Origin: Limnephilus marmoratus
Lineage: Eukaryota > Arthropoda > Insecta > Trichoptera > Limnephilidae
Reading direction: 5' to 3'
Assembly (NCBI GenBank): GCA_917880885.1
Contig: OU862928.1
Location: forward strand, 6,095,721-6,159,720
Length of the DNA stretch: 64,000 bases
This document shows, piece after piece, positions 41,424 to 53,021 of this stretch. Both the position numbers and the translations under genes were made by a program. Below the pieces are notes generated by a model. The model was not told where the DNA came from and made no database searches. It saw nothing but the letters and a program-made list of their open reading frames with translations. Each line of letters begins with the position of its first letter. Position 1 is the stretch's first letter.

Positions 41424-42342
41424 ATATTAAAGTATAAAAAGAAGAAGATGATGATGACTGCCTACTTGGCTAATGCACAATAATTGCTCAAGAATTGTAA
41501 ATACCTACATTTAGTCAGTCGAAAATTGTTGCGATCTGGTTTACATCTCTAATGAGCTCTCTCTCGAAATTCATATCAAAATACTACTTTAAAACATATA
41601 AAGTGACAGTGAAATTTAATAATATAATAATAATATTATCTTTATTTAATGAAGTTTGCAACATTATAACCAAAAATAAACAAATAGAAAGTAATGTAAG
41701 AACAGTTACACAGAAGTAGCATAATTATACAATATTTTAGTTGTGCATAGCCTGCCTCACTAGGTGAACCAGTATTGAGCCAGATTTTTTTTGTAAATTG
41801 TTTCGCGCAATTTAATCTATGGTTTTTTATAAAAGTATAATGTAGGTTTCTATACAGCTAAAACTTCATATTAGTTTACATTATTGTTTGCATGTACACA
41901 TTATAAAAACGGCAAGGTTATTACTACAATGACAACTGTCAGCGACAGGGCGTTTGGGTGACTCACTCACTCTGGGTGACAACTCTTTCTGTTGAACTGA
42001 ACTAAACCCTTCGGCCATTGAACTTGGAAGACCGGCCATCAGCAATATTGGATCCAAGCAGCATATGACTTCTTAAAAGTAGGGCTGTCTCCCTTCAAAT
42101 AATTCATACTGTGATTGATTTAATAACGCCATCAATTGTCTTCCATCATAATTTAAATATTTACAGTCCACCCTCGAGTGTAATGATATCGGTGGTGACA
42201 ATTTGTAAGGATTATTATTTATGTACCCAGAAAATACTACTGAATTGTTGTTGTCCAAGAATTAAAGACCTTTCTAATTTAAAAATCTGGAAAAATTAAT
42301 ATTTCCAAAAAAAATATATGAAATTTTAGGTACATATCTTCT
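41424..42342. other. mostly unassigned; diverged LINE 3' UTR at 41625-41860
   Basis: GCCTGCCTCACTAGGTGAACC at about 41751 parallels CACCTCACTAGGTTGAGCC in the 3' UTR at 37026-37060, so a minus-strand relative of the LINE at 36946-37680 is likely. Nothing else is identified. Confidence 0.4.
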
Positions 42343-42800
42343 CTATTTTTCGACACTGTCTCCGTTCCGATCGATGCACTTGGTGAGCCGTGACACAAGG
42401 TCCTTGATTCGCTTATCGTAGAACTCCGCGCCAAAAATGCTCTCACTTCTCCCTTCGCTTCCTAGTCGGTCTCCAAAGGTTTTCCGGCAAAATGTTGCTT
42501 CAGGTGAAGAAAAGATGCAAATCATGCCATAGATTATTTTTAATTCCGGGGTTAGGTGGTGAACCCATGTATCAGCGAGGAGCGCTTTCCACACGATTTT
42601 GCTCGTCAGCATTTTGGGAACCCACCTCAATTTTCCTACGCCATTTTTCCTTCAAAGTCGTTTTTGTGGTAGACTTAGTGAGATCTGGGAACAACTTCAA
42701 CAGGACGAACTTCCTCTTAGTTGAGAAAGCGCATAATTGAGCGCACCTCATAGGCAGGGGGATCCGACAGCTGAGCATCCAACTCAAACGGACTGAAGAA
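42343..42800 (-). pseudogene. decayed mariner transposase (SETMAR-type)
   Basis: Minus-strand pieces in order are DPPAYEVRSIMRFLN (helix-turn-helix start), RWVPKMLTSK, DTWVHHLTPELKIIYGM (around the first catalytic Asp, normally DETWVHH) and the C-terminus GAEFYDKRIKDLVSRLTKCIDRNGDSVEK split here as GAEFYDKRIKDL, VSRLTKCIDRNGDSVEK. Large internal parts and the frame between them are lost. Dead copy. Confidence 0.75.
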
Positions 42801-43377
42801 GAAACTCAAAGACTTAAGATCGCACTGAAGCATCTACCAAACCGGATCACCTTTTGTTTTATAGGAGAAAGTCTGAGCTGCATCCTGGTGCTGCCATCTT
42901 TTGAGAAATAATAGTGAACGCCGGGATTTGACAATGCAACCTCTTGATTTTTAGACAAGTTTGCATCAAATTAAATCCCGTTATTTTTCACTTGCCCTTG
43001 TAAAACGTTCGCTGTCGGATCGCTTTATTTCTACTTTTAAGTCTTCGGATTATACGCAGGTTTATCGAATTATAATGCAATGGAAACCTGGGCACTTAAT
43101 CAACCACTGATCCGAAAGACTGAAGCTTTAGAAATATAAATCAATAAGTGCACTATCTCATTACCATGGTCAGATAGGGTTACTAATGCAAAGGCTTTCA
43201 TAGAAGAGCCAAAGATTATATTATATGGTTTCATGCATTATGGGGGTATTATTTTACGTATTTTCCTAAACACGTTCAAACCACTCGAGCAATAAGTATT
43301 TGGTTTTCGATTTGGCCATTTAATTTTATTTAAATCATTCCTTACATATTTTATAATATTTTGCTGCTTAACATAGT
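42801..43377. other. unassigned sequence
   Basis: No gene is seen. Confidence 0.35.
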
Positions 43378-43448
43378 TCTGACTAACATCTCTGCCATAG
43401 GTCAACCAAAGTGGCAAGCTACATTTGATGACTTAGCACGGATGATTG
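43378..43448 (+). mobile_element. SINE B scrap
   Basis: CATCTCTGCCATAGGTCAACC and TACATTTGATGACTTAGCA are diverged SINE B landmarks. Confidence 0.65.
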
Positions 43449-44594
43449 TTGGAAAATCTGAAACTGTGTGCTTGAAGGCCCATGAAGAAAAAAAGGATGT
43501 GTTGACTTGTAAAACACATAAACAGCAAGTTGTAAATACCGCCAATGATGTTATATCACTAACTCTTACGTATATATTACGTTATTATAACTCACTCGGG
43601 TACTATTCCGAGGCATTAAGTGCCCATTATTCCAGGCGTAAATCATATTAATGCCATAAATGCGACACCTGTTGAATTAAATCGACTTTGTGGCAGAGAA
43701 TGTAACGAATTAAATCACGAGTTTAATTTCTCTGGATTTACAAAGTAAAGTATTTTATTCAGAGATTCACAGTCCGAGGCAAACTGGAGGTAGTTAGTTG
43801 TATTGAAGTGACATCATTTACAACATGATTTCCTTATCTTCATGTTTTTTCACGTTCGTTAAATTATTTTTTCCTTTGTCAATTAATTTATGTTTTTTAA
43901 TTTTCCCATCGTCATGTTTGTTGATTTCCACATTTCCATTTTTGTTGATTGTGGGTTGTGTTAGTGCTACTTCATAATTTTAATGATTTCCTCATCTTCA
44001 TGATTGTTCATTTCCTCATCTTCATGTCTGTTGATTTCCACATCTCCACATTTGTCGGTTGTATTGTGTGTTGGTGTTACTTCATAAATTTAATGATTTC
44101 CTCATCTTCACGTTTTTCACTATGTTTGTTAATTTCCTCATCTTCATATTTGTTAATTTCCACATCCCCTCGTTTGTTGGTTATATGTTGTATTAATGTT
44201 ACTTCATAATTTTAATGATTTTCTTATCTTCTTAGTTAATACTACGTTTGTGTATTTCCTCATCTTCATGTTTGTTTATTTCCAAATCTCCATGCTAGTT
44301 GATTGTTGTGTTAGTGTTACATCATAATTTTAATCATTTTTTTATTTTTTTTTTTTTATTTATTAGAGATAATATATTACAAAATTATTACATAAAATTT
44401 ATAATACATTACTCCCAATGAGTTTAATAAAACTCATTTCGGGAAGGACAATATTATACATCTAAAGGAAAATTATTTTTACATAAGAACACGGGAATCA
44501 ATGAACAATACATAGATTTTTAAATGGACTAGACACACTTGATACAGGTAATTGAAGAATATATAAGAGTTACAAAGGAAGACAGATAACTTCG

Positions 44595-47490
44595 TCACTG
44601 GTTAATAAAGTTGCTGAGAAAATATCCTTTTAGAGCCTTTGCCAATATTTTTTTGTTTGATTGTGGTAGTTTTAGGACATTAGGTAATGCGTTGTATTGC
44701 GTATGCGCGATGTATTGTAAGGAGTTAATTCCAAATTTAGTTGTGTGTGTAGATGACGATAGGTGTATTTGATTTTGTGATCGTGTTTTGTGCTGGTGTA
44801 TATCGGAATTAAAGGCTGGTTTAGTGTTGGTGTGTGACGAGTGTTGAATTATTTGTAGGATGGCAGTGGTGATGCTATATTTTGGCAGAATGGTAAAGGG
44901 AAGAATTTGTGTCAGTGAGTATATGTCTTTGACATGCGTATCCCATGGTAGATGGTATATATTTCTTATGGCTCTATTTTGGATTACTTGTATTTCAGAT
45001 ATTTGTTTCTTAGTAATGGTGCCCCAGATACTAACCAGATAACTTAGGTGAGAGTGGATCAGAGCATAATATGTGGCACGCAGTAAAGCTGTGGGGAGCA
45101 CATCTTGAAGTCGATAGAGTACACCAGTTATCGGGGAAATTTTGGATTTAACATATTCAACATGGGAGTTCCACGATAGGTTAGAATCTATGAATAACCC
45201 TAAATATTTCGTTACTTGTACATTTTGGAGCTTTTCATTTCCAAGAGTAATATTCATTGTCATGTAATCTTTTTTCCCGAAAGTGAGGTAGTGAGTTTTT
45301 TTGACATTGAGGCTTAATTTATTTATCCGCAACCATTTAGCTAGCTTTGCGAGATCTTTATTCATTAGAGATTCAAGTTCCCTCAGATTTTTACAACGAT
45401 AATAGATCACAGTATCATCAGCGTAAAGTTGACGTTTTCCCAAGATGCCGCATTTAGTTATATCATTGATGTATAGTAAGAAAAGTAGGGGTCCTAGAAT
45501 CGAGCCCTGTGGCACTCCACATGTGATTTTTCCAAAGCCGCTTAGGTTCCCTTCGATGTCGACAAGGCAATATCTATCAGATAGGTAGCTTCGGAGGAGC
45601 TTTAAAGATTTTCCGACTATACCCAAATGTTCCATTTTTTGTAGGAGTATTTCATGATCTACTGTATCAAAGGCTTTTTTTAGATCTATAAAAATAGCTG
45701 CTACATATTCGCCCTGGTCTATGTACTGCTGAATGTTCGAGATGAAATCGAAGGTGGCACATTGGGTACTGGAGTTTTTTCGAAAGCCATATTGCTGTGG
45801 TGTTAGGATATTGTTGTTAGAGATGTATTTTAGAAGTCTATCCTTGATAATAGTCTCGAACACCTTTGAAAATACTGATAAAACCGATATTGGGCGATAG
45901 TTAGAAATACATTTTTGCAGCCTTCTTTATAAATTGGTATAATTTTTGCTAGCTTTAATTGATTTGGGAATACTCCCGAGCCTATAGAGGAATTGATAAG
46001 TTGCGCTAGGTGCTCAGCTAGTTCTTCTTTACAGGTTTTCAGGATGTACGGGGTTACTCCATCGATACCTGCCGCTGCATTCGACCTAAGTTTCGAGATG
46101 ATCCTTAACACCTCAGCCTTATTTGTCCTAGCCATATATAAGGATTGACTTGCCTTTGGTTCTACATATATAGTATTACAGTCATCCGGGAATGATGGAA
46201 TGGCAGCTGCCAACTTTTCTCCAACTGATAAGAAAATTCATTAAATGCTGAAGCTATTTCACTGGGTCCCCTAAGCTCACAATTATTTACGATGAGAGAT
46301 TCGATGGTGTTGGAGGGTTTATGTGCACGGTTAGATAAAATTGAGTTAATGGTTTTCCAAGTTTTACTAGGGTTATTCAGGTTTTGTTGAAGGCTATTGG
46401 CATAATATTTGTTTTTCAAACTTCTCCTATAATTAGTTATTAAGTTTCTCAGTTTATTTTTATGGACTACAAGAGACATATTTCCTGGGTCTTGTTTCCA
46501 CTGCTTGTGAAGCTGGTTTCTTTCTTTGATCAGCGAATTCAGTTTAGAATCGAACCACGGTGTATTTAAATGTTGTCGATTAGCTATTTTCACTTTAGGT
46601 GTCGTTTTACCTGCTTCTATTGCATTTTTGACATAATCGTTAAAATCTTTATAACTGTCTTCTTGTTTGGTTGAGTTGATGGTAAATTTGTTAGCTGCAA
46701 GATAAGATTTTACTGCCATATTGTTGATGATAGGTTTTGTAAGGCGTGGCTTGTTCCTATTATTAGACCATTTTTTTAGGTTATTCTTGAAATCAATAAT
46801 AAGAATGTTATGGTCACTAAGTGAGTCATCTATGTTCGATATGGTAATTGGAATGTTTAGTCTATTTGATATGATGTGATCTATGAGGGTGCTGCTTGTG
46901 TTAGTGACTCTAGTGGGAAATGATTTGTTTAGTATTGAGAAATTGTATGTTTCTAAGGTGTTGAGGTAATTTAAAGAAGAGGATGTGTTTATGGTAGTGT
47001 CAATATTAAAGTCTCCGAGTATTAATGTATCTTGTCTGCTTTTGTCTAGTATTTTTTCCAAATGTGTCAGAAAATCGTGTATATTAGGGTTGGGTTTCCG
47101 ATAGATGGCATAAATGTTAACCGGTTTCCTATCCTTGCTACATACACTTATACCTAAAAATGAATTTTCGTTGGAAAATTTATCAATGATGGAGAACTTC
47201 ATAGAATCCAGTACATATATGGCTACACCACCTCCTGCCTCCTTGGGGCGAGAGGCAAACGCACAATTGTAGCCTTTTAATCCAAAAAACTTTTCTTCTC
47301 CAACATCAAGCCATGTTTCAGTGATGACAAGGACATGAACAATATCGCGTAATCCTCTGAGTTTTTCTTCAATTTCATCAAGTTTGTTCCGGATGCTTCT
47401 CGCGTTCATATACATTATTCGAAGACAGCTATTCATAGGAGTATACTCATCGATAGTTAAGCACTTGCGTTCGTGTCTATTACACTCCAT
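44595..47490 (-). pseudogene. LINE ORF2, endonuclease plus reverse transcriptase, two frameshifts
   Basis: The APE-type endonuclease begins at 47490: RIMYMNARSIRNKLDEI, VITETWLDVG, IYRKPNP, ILGDFNIDT, LIDHIISNR and SLSDHNILII. A one-base loss in a T-run near 46235 shifts the frame. The next piece holds NAAAGIDGVTPYILK and KLAKIIPIYKEG. A second shift near 45910 leads to the RT core: QQYGFRKNSSTQCATFDF, FIDLKKAFDTVDHE, CGVPQGSILGPLLFLLYIND, QLYADDTVIYY, TKYLGLFIDSNLSW, and the C-terminus to 44595. All catalytic motifs are present, so the two indels are the main damage. Confidence 0.9.
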
Positions 47491-48062
47491 AGTCTATTGT
47501 AGCTAGGTCCTTTTTTAGTGCAGCTTTGTAGGCAGGGCAGTTGTCCCTATCTCCAGTCGAATGCGCAGCGGGCTTTCCAAATCTAGTGCACGTAGCGCAG
47601 ACTGGATTGGCCGCAGTATTAGGACAGGATTCAGTAGCATGGTTCTCTTCAGCACAGTGTCCACATCTAAGAGTGTCTCTGCAGTATTTGTAAGAGTGTC
47701 CAATCATTTGGCACTTAGTACATACGGTGAGTCCAGTGAAGTCTCTGACACGGCACACGGTCCAGTTGACGAATACCTTCTCCTGTTCCACCAGCAGTTT
47801 ACGTAATGTAGCGGGCATCTCATATACGCGATGACAGGTGGTTCCGTTTCGAGCGCTGGCCAGGTGAGTCAGCTTACAGGTTGTTATTGCTCCCTCGATG
47901 TCCTGTATATTGGGAACGCTCGTGAGGGCGATCCTCAAGAATTCAGCGTCGTTAAGGTCCCGCGGTACGTTAAAAAATATTAACGTTGGGAGTCTCTTTA
48001 TAGGAAGTCGAGCCTTAAGTGTGCTTGAGTTTAGTGCAACGCATGGTGCCTTTAATAGACCT
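47480..48062 (-). CDS. LINE ORF1, gag-like with three zinc knuckles (5'-partial)
   Basis: The frame is open from the truncation at 48062: LLKAPCVALNSS, PTLIFFNVPRDLNDAEF, then NIQDIEGAITTCKL. The C-terminal part has CTKCQMIGHSYKYC, CGHCAEENHATESC and CATCTRFGKPAAHSTGDRDNC, three CCHC-type knuckles that bind the element RNA. The end YGV-stop overlaps the ORF2 start (ATGGAGTGTAA, 47490-47480). The N-terminus and natural start are lost. Confidence 0.85.
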
Positions 48063-48317
48063 TTTTCTCATCTTCATGTTTGTTGACTACGACTGTTAAT
48101 CTCCGCATCTTCATGTTTATTGATTTCCGCATTTCCACAATGTTTGTAGGTCGTATAGATGTTACTTCAAAAGTTTAATGATTTTCTCATCCTTGCGTTT
48201 AGTGAGCCACATTTTGATGTTGTTTTCAACTTTGTTTATCTCCATGGTGTTTACAATTTCAGTATCTCTCACATGTTTGTTTATTTTATGTATCGGTTGA
48301 TAATAGAGGTTGATGTT

Positions 48318-48460
48318 TGTCACTGGTTCAAATTCCGACGCGAGCAAGTAAATATTATTTGAATACTTTGTGATATTTCATAACGTATTAATTTAAAAAA
48401 ATACATTTGCGGCACGTTTAAGTGGAAGATACTTTAAGAATCGTCGTGATGTCAGACAAC
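48318..48460 (+). mobile_element. SINE A 5' fragment
   Basis: ACTGGTTCAAATTCCGACG (B-box), GTAAATATTATTTGAA, TTGCGGCACGTTTAAGTGG and GATACTTTAAGAATCG are a diverged SINE A head and linker. Confidence 0.75.
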
Positions 48461-48461
48461 A

Positions 48462-48800
48462 ATTTGGGAGGCGGGAATGGGTACCGCCGCCCCGGGAACC
48501 TTTATTGGATAACCAACACCTCTGCCATAGGTCACCCCAAGTGGTTGGCTACGTTTGGTGATTTAGCAGGGGTGCCCGGGTTCATGGGGTGAGGTTTGTC
48601 TAGGTCTTGGAGGCGGATGACCAGGACACACTGAACCCCAAATTCCTACCCACCCCTTAAACCCTCTTCCTTCCCAGAACTTTCCCCTCCTTCCTTTCCT
48701 TAAAAAAAACCCTCCACACAGCATCCCCAAAGATGACATAGGCCCTGAGGGAAATTATTTTCCTCAGGGCCTCCTGTGTGGAGCTCACGTAAAAAAAAAA
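48462..48800 (+). mobile_element. SINE B, short form, full length
   Basis: This is the cleanest short-form copy: TTTGGGAGGCGGGAATGGG, GCCCCGGGAACCTTTATTGG, GGTCACCCCAAGTGG, GGTGCCCGGGTTCATGGGG, GAGGCGGATGACCAGG, CCTCCACACAGCATCCCC, then the inner hairpin GGCCCTGAGG (48740)/CCTCAGGGCC (48761) and the outer CTGTGTGGAG, with an A tail. Confidence 0.92.
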
Positions 48801-48847
48801 AAACTAATCGGAATTGAAACTTCGGTTGAAAAGGCATAATTTTTTAT

Positions 48848-49186
48848 TCAATTTGGGAGGCAGTAAAGTTATGGGTGCCGCCGCCCGGGAACCATTTATT
48901 GGATAACCAACACCCAACATGCGTTTGCCCATCAGCTGCTGAAGAGACTGTTGAGTAAGACCTAACCTAGACCTCTCCTGCCGGACTCTCTCGACACATG
49001 GCCTTGCACCGCAGCGGGAGCGATTGATTCATACGGCTTTCAATCCTAAACAAATTGACCTCCAGATTTCTACCCGTTCTTCATACCTTGTTCTTTCCCC
49101 AAACTTACTCTCACTTCTTTACCCAGAAAACACACAGCACCACCAAATATAACATTATCCTATGTGGAGCTTTTGTAAAAAAGGAT
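48848..49186 (+). mobile_element. SINE B, long form
   Basis: TTTGGGAGGCAGTAAAG, TTTATTGGATAACCAACACC, then directly the internal block ATGCGTTTGCCCATCAGCTG, CTTGCACCGCAGCGG and a tail with a degraded hairpin. The GGTCACCCC block is deleted. Confidence 0.8.
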
Positions 49187-49910
49187 TTGAGTCATTTGGG
49201 TTAGGTTAGGTTAAGTTATGTCAGATCAAATTTGATGAAGATAATTAACCCGTTAGATCTCCACCTTACTTTGTTAGAGAGTCAAAATATTTCCGCTTTG
49301 CAATAAAATCCAAATAAATTAAATATTTCTGAACATATCCGAAAACTAAAAACTGTTTTTGAAAGGTGATAAAACACGCCTCTAAATTTAATAAAATCGA
49401 AATAAACATGTAATTTAGTTGAAGTAGTGTTTTGCATATTTTGGAAAACGTGAATTCATAAGCCGTACAAAAACGTATTATGTTTCCGCAATAAAATATT
49501 ATAAAACAGCGTTGAAATAAAGTTAGCGTTGTGAAAGGAAAGGCTTAAAAAGCTTACAAACTATTATTCGTGCAATGAATGGAAATACATAGTTCCACCA
49601 CTTCATCCTTTGGGAAACGCATTTCAAACCTCTGCACATAACCATTTGAATATTCAGGCTGCGGGAACACTGAATAATTAAATGACAGAAGTGTAATCTG
49701 GGCGTAAAAAGCATACATAATATTAGGTATTTACATATGAAATTGGCGTTCTGCCGTACTGGCAACTTTGATCTCAAATATCTTCTCTTTGGTTAGGAAT
49801 TCCAAATTCATATTTATACAGCTATTTACTCATGTATTTATGTTTCGAAAGTTATAATTCATTTGTTTTTTCCTTAATTGTTTTTTTTCTTTGCGTCACT
49901 TAGTTTACAA
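49187..49910. other. unassigned; TTAGG tract at 49199-49214
   Basis: GGGTTAGGTTAGGTTAAG directly follows the SINE B copy. The rest is AT-rich with no gene. Confidence 0.45.
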
Positions 49911-50582
49911 AATGGAAAACTTGAAATATCGCGTTATTTACGAGTACGAGTTTCACCGTGGCACCAGTGCTGTAGAAACGGCTCGAAGGATTAATGATGT
50001 GTATGGCGACGGTGCCGCAAAAGAAAACACAGTGCGTTTTGGTTCCAACGTTTTCGTTCTGGAAATTTCGACCTGCAGAACAAGCCCCGTGGACGGCCGG
50101 AGACCAAAGTTTATAATGAAGAATTGATGGCTATTGTGGAAGCGGATCCATCGCAAACCACGTCCGAGTTAGCTGCAGGCTGCGGTGTTAGTGATAAAAC
50201 TGTTTTAATCCACTTGAAGCAAATTGGGAAGGTGAAAAAGCTTGAAAGGTGGGTACCTCATAAATTAAGTGAAGCAAATCAACAAACGCGCGTTAGAATG
50301 CTAGACCACATACTGCACAACAGACGGCTATCAAATTGGAAGAGCTTCAATCGGAATGTCTAAGACATCCACCGTACTCTCCGGACCTTGCCCCAACAGA
50401 TTACCATTTTTTTCGAAATTTGGATAACTTCTTGCAAGGGAAAAAATTCAACTCCGATGGGGCAGTCCAAACCGCCTTCAAAGATTTAATTGATTATCGT
50501 CCGAATGGTTTTTTTTAGTAAAGGGATTGATGAACTACCTACGAGATGGCAAAAGTGCATAGATAGCAATGGTACATACTTT
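49911..50582 (+). pseudogene. mariner transposase, internally deleted
   Basis: The start MENLKYRVIYEYEFHRGTSA followed by ETARRINDVYGDGAAKENTV is the helix-turn-helix DNA-binding domain of a mariner. A frameshift near 50070 leads to ELMAIVEADPSQTTSELAAG and KWVPH-like ERWVPHKLSEANQQTRV (to about 50300). It then jumps to ARPHTAQQTAIKLEELQ, RHPPYSPDLAPTDYHFFRNL and DELPTRWQKCID. About 140 residues with the first catalytic Asp are deleted, and the codon before NARPH is a stop instead of Asp. The last Asp in PTDYHF remains. No transposition activity is possible. The 3' TIR is cut off by SINE A at 50597. Confidence 0.88.
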
Positions 50583-50596
50583 GATTAAATAAATAT

Positions 50597-50866
50597 ATAC
50601 TTGGCTATTCAGATCTGGTCACCAAGCACCGCAGAAGCCATTTCAAGCAACGTTTCAATTCTGAATGGTGGTCTTACACCAGGGCGATACTGAGAGTATC
50701 TTCCACTCTGGAACGTGCCGCAAATATACAATATATTATTTTAAATGAATAAATTATGAAATACACAAATTCATCAAATAAAATTTATTCGCCACGACGG
50801 GATTCGATCCCACGACCTTCGGAATGCGAGTCAAGCGCCTTACCGCTGCACTACGCCGGCCGTCAA
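50597..50866 (-). mobile_element. SINE A, 5' two-thirds
   Basis: The minus-strand copy has CTATTCAGATCTGGTCACC, GCCATTTCAAGCAACG, TACACCAGGGCGATACTG, GGAACGTGCCGCAAATATAC, and a clean head with GGGATTCGATCCCACG (B-box) and CTTACCGCTGCACTACGCC (A-box). It joins the mariner at about 50597. Confidence 0.9.
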
Positions 50867-50879
50867 ATCTAATCGTCGG

Positions 50880-50955
50880 TCATCTACATTGAAAAAAAAT
50901 CAAATCTCGTTGGCGGCATGTATCTTATGATGAGTGTTTCAGGCTGATAATTATT
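50880..50955. mobile_element. solo TIR of the MITE at 37690-37946
   Basis: CATCTACATTGAAAAAA, GGCGGCATGTATCTTATG, GTGTTTCAGGCTGATAATTATTGC match both arms of the MITE, with the middle lost. Confidence 0.7.
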
Positions 50956-51082
50956 GCTTATAATAATTGATACATACAATCATTATCAAACATTTCCCTC
51001 ACACATATAAAGAAAATGAGAAGCAATTCTCGTCACAAAAAGTAGTATTTTTGAGGAAATAGTCCCACATATTTATTTATTT

Positions 51083-51640
51083 ATTTATTTATTGTGAAAA
51101 ACAGTTAACATGTATATCCAATTACATTTCACAATTTTTCGTTAGTAGTGTAAAACATTAATTATATAGGTACATTAATAATGACAGGTGCTAAAGAATA
51201 CCTTTATTTCGCTCTTGAAATGATTGTAGTTCGATCGAAAAATGTCAATTTCAGAAGAAAGGTTTAATAGTGAGGTCATTCTCCCCAGAGGCGTAACCAT
51301 TGGTAGGTTGGTCCTACCTCTAGGAAAAGTAAAAAGTCTGTGTTGCCTTGCTCTGGTGAAGTTATCGGGGACATAAAGTGAAATCCTTTCCAGGACATCA
51401 GGATTACAAATGTGCCCGTTTAGCGGCTTGTGTGCTACTAGTACCATTGCAATTTTTCTCCTAACGTCGAGACGATTTAGTCCCAGCATTCCCGCGAGAA
51501 AATCAGAGGGATACAACAAAGGCTAGTACCCAAACTCTCGCATGTACAGGTACCGCATGAACTTTTTTTGCACCTTTTCAACATCATTTGCGTATGGGGC
51601 ATCTTCGGGTCCCCATATTACTGATCCACCATTATATGCA
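51083..51640 (-). pseudogene. LINE C-terminal fragment
   Basis: On the minus strand 51635-51530 reads SVIWGPEDAPYANDVEKVQK, KFMRYLYMREFGY. After a frameshift, MLYPSDFLAGMLGLNRLDVR, HICNPDVLERISLYVPDN and TFPRGRTNLP follow, ending in FKSEIKVFFS. It aligns block by block with the LINE at 57936-58531 (ASDVWAPYHQKYIDMLEQIQ, RYVYMRKHGTY, KVPNGRTDV), so they are related families. An ATTT-repeat tail lies at 51083-51095. Confidence 0.78.
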
Positions 51641-52251
51641 TCTCACAATTATTTAATGTGTAAGAAAGAACTGCAGCATTATAGCAATAAGGAACGTACG
51701 TTTATTCCGTTTTTACCATCACGGCACCGCAACTGTAAAACGTCAATAAACGTTTTTTATCATTTTTTAAATTTTCAAATATCGTAATTCTTTCATGAAC
51801 CGATACCAAATTTCGTTTACCTGTCTGGGTATAAGAAGTTGTATGGCCTTGTGTAAATTATTAGAGACATGAGTTTCATTTCAAATCGATGTGGATCACA
51901 TTCTAGAGATGATCTGTTCGGTGCACGGATATATGCAGATATCCACTGAATGCTTTTTTGTGTGGGGGAGTGAAGTAGAAAGAGGAATGAATACCATATT
52001 CAGAATGTGAAACGTGGTGTCAGGATTCACAACCTATAATCCCGGGAAGCTTTAGAGCGCTGACAAAGTTTTACCACGTTTTTTTTAAATGCAACTTTAT
52101 TTCATGGAAAAATGCAAAAATCACTACACTAAATAAATTTTTCAGACATGGCTAATTTAATTCAAAAGAAATATAAGTGCGAAAATCGTGACTTTGAAAT
52201 GAAATGCAGAAATATCCTTTAGAAATAAGTGTGTTTTGTAATAAGGCACTT
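51641..52251. other. unassigned; inverted-element scrap at 51655-51685
   Basis: TGTGTAAGAAAGAACTGCAGC matches the arm at 27550. The remainder shows no gene. Confidence 0.4.
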
Positions 52252-52507
52252 TATTTGGGAGGCGGGAATGGGTACCGCCGCCCCGGGAACCTAACCTAAC
52301 CTAACCTAACCTAACCTCTGCCATAGGTCATCCCAAGTGACGTTCGCTACGTTTTGTTATTTACCAGGGGTGCCCGGGTTCATGCGGTGAGATTTGTCTA
52401 GGTCTTGGAGGTGGATGACCAGGACACATGAACCCCAGATTTCTAACCACCCCTTAAACCCTTTTCCTTCTCAAAACTATCCTCTCCTTCCTTTCCTTAA
52501 AAAAACC
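52252..52507 (+). mobile_element. SINE B with CCTAA repeats replacing part of its head
   Basis: TTTGGGAGGCGGGAATGGG and GCCCCGGGAACC are followed by five CCTAA units instead of TTTATTGGATAACCAACA. CTCTGCCATAGGTCA and the rest of the short form follow. The copy runs into an inverted SINE B at about 52508. Confidence 0.88.
52290..52316. repeat. interstitial telomere-type (CCTAA)5
   Basis: Five perfect CCTAA units plus CC. TTAGG is the common insect telomere unit. Confidence 0.9.
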
Positions 52508-52835
52508 TACCTGGCGATGCTGTGTGGAGGGTCTTTTAAAAGAACGGAAGGAGAGAAAGTTCTGGCAAGGAAAAAATATGAGGCGTGGGTAGGAATCTGG
52601 GGTCAGTGGGTTCAATAGTGACGGACGAATGAATCCATCCCTCTCACTGCACACGTGAGAGGCCAAATGATCTCCACCAACCAGTCTTTCCCGATCAGTC
52701 AGCCACAGTAAGTGGACAAACGCATCCGCCGCCAAGACCTAAACTAACCTCACCCAATGAAACCGGGCACCCATGCTAAGTCAACAAACGTAGTGAACCA
52801 CTTGCGGTGACCGATGGCAGAGTTGTTGGTTTTTC
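52508..52835 (-). mobile_element. SINE B, long form, tail to tail with the previous copy
   Basis: The minus-strand copy has GATGCTGTGTGGAGGGTC at 52516, GACGAATGAATCCATCCC, CCACTTGCGGTGACCGATGG and CAGAGTTGTTGG. Its terminal hairpin is deleted. Confidence 0.82.
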
Positions 52836-53021
52836 AATATATGAGGTCTTCAATTAACTCCTGTTTAGTGACAAAAAGTAAATGCGGACTGCCAATGCAT
52901 ATGTAGGTAAGTATTTAAATTCAACATTGCCCTATTAATATCGGTTCGGCTGTCAACAATGAAGCCGTGCTCGATATATCGATATAAAATCCCGATACTC
53001 TGAAACTTGCCGCATAGTATC

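Larger units (their letters stand above)
44337..48062 (-). mobile_element. LINE with zinc-knuckle ORF1, 5'-truncated
   Basis: The element has a partial ORF1, an overlapping ORF2, about 240 bp of 3' UTR and an A tail (T-run 44337-44361). The 3' UTR contains ATGAGTTT-AATA-AAACTCAT, an 8-bp hairpin. It lies inside a tandem array. Confidence 0.88.
43840..48200. repeat. tandem array split by a LINE
   Basis: Imperfect units contain TTTAATGATTTCCTCATCTTC, ATGTTTGTTGATTTCCACAT and TTGGTTGTATTGTGTG with GTGTTACTTCATAA. About four lie at 43840-44336 and more than one at 48062-48200. The LINE 44337-48062 is inserted between. Confidence 0.8.

Noticed and set aside
43361..43651. 96-codon plus-strand open frame
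   Set aside because: Its first third is translated SINE B sequence, and the rest has no recognised motif.
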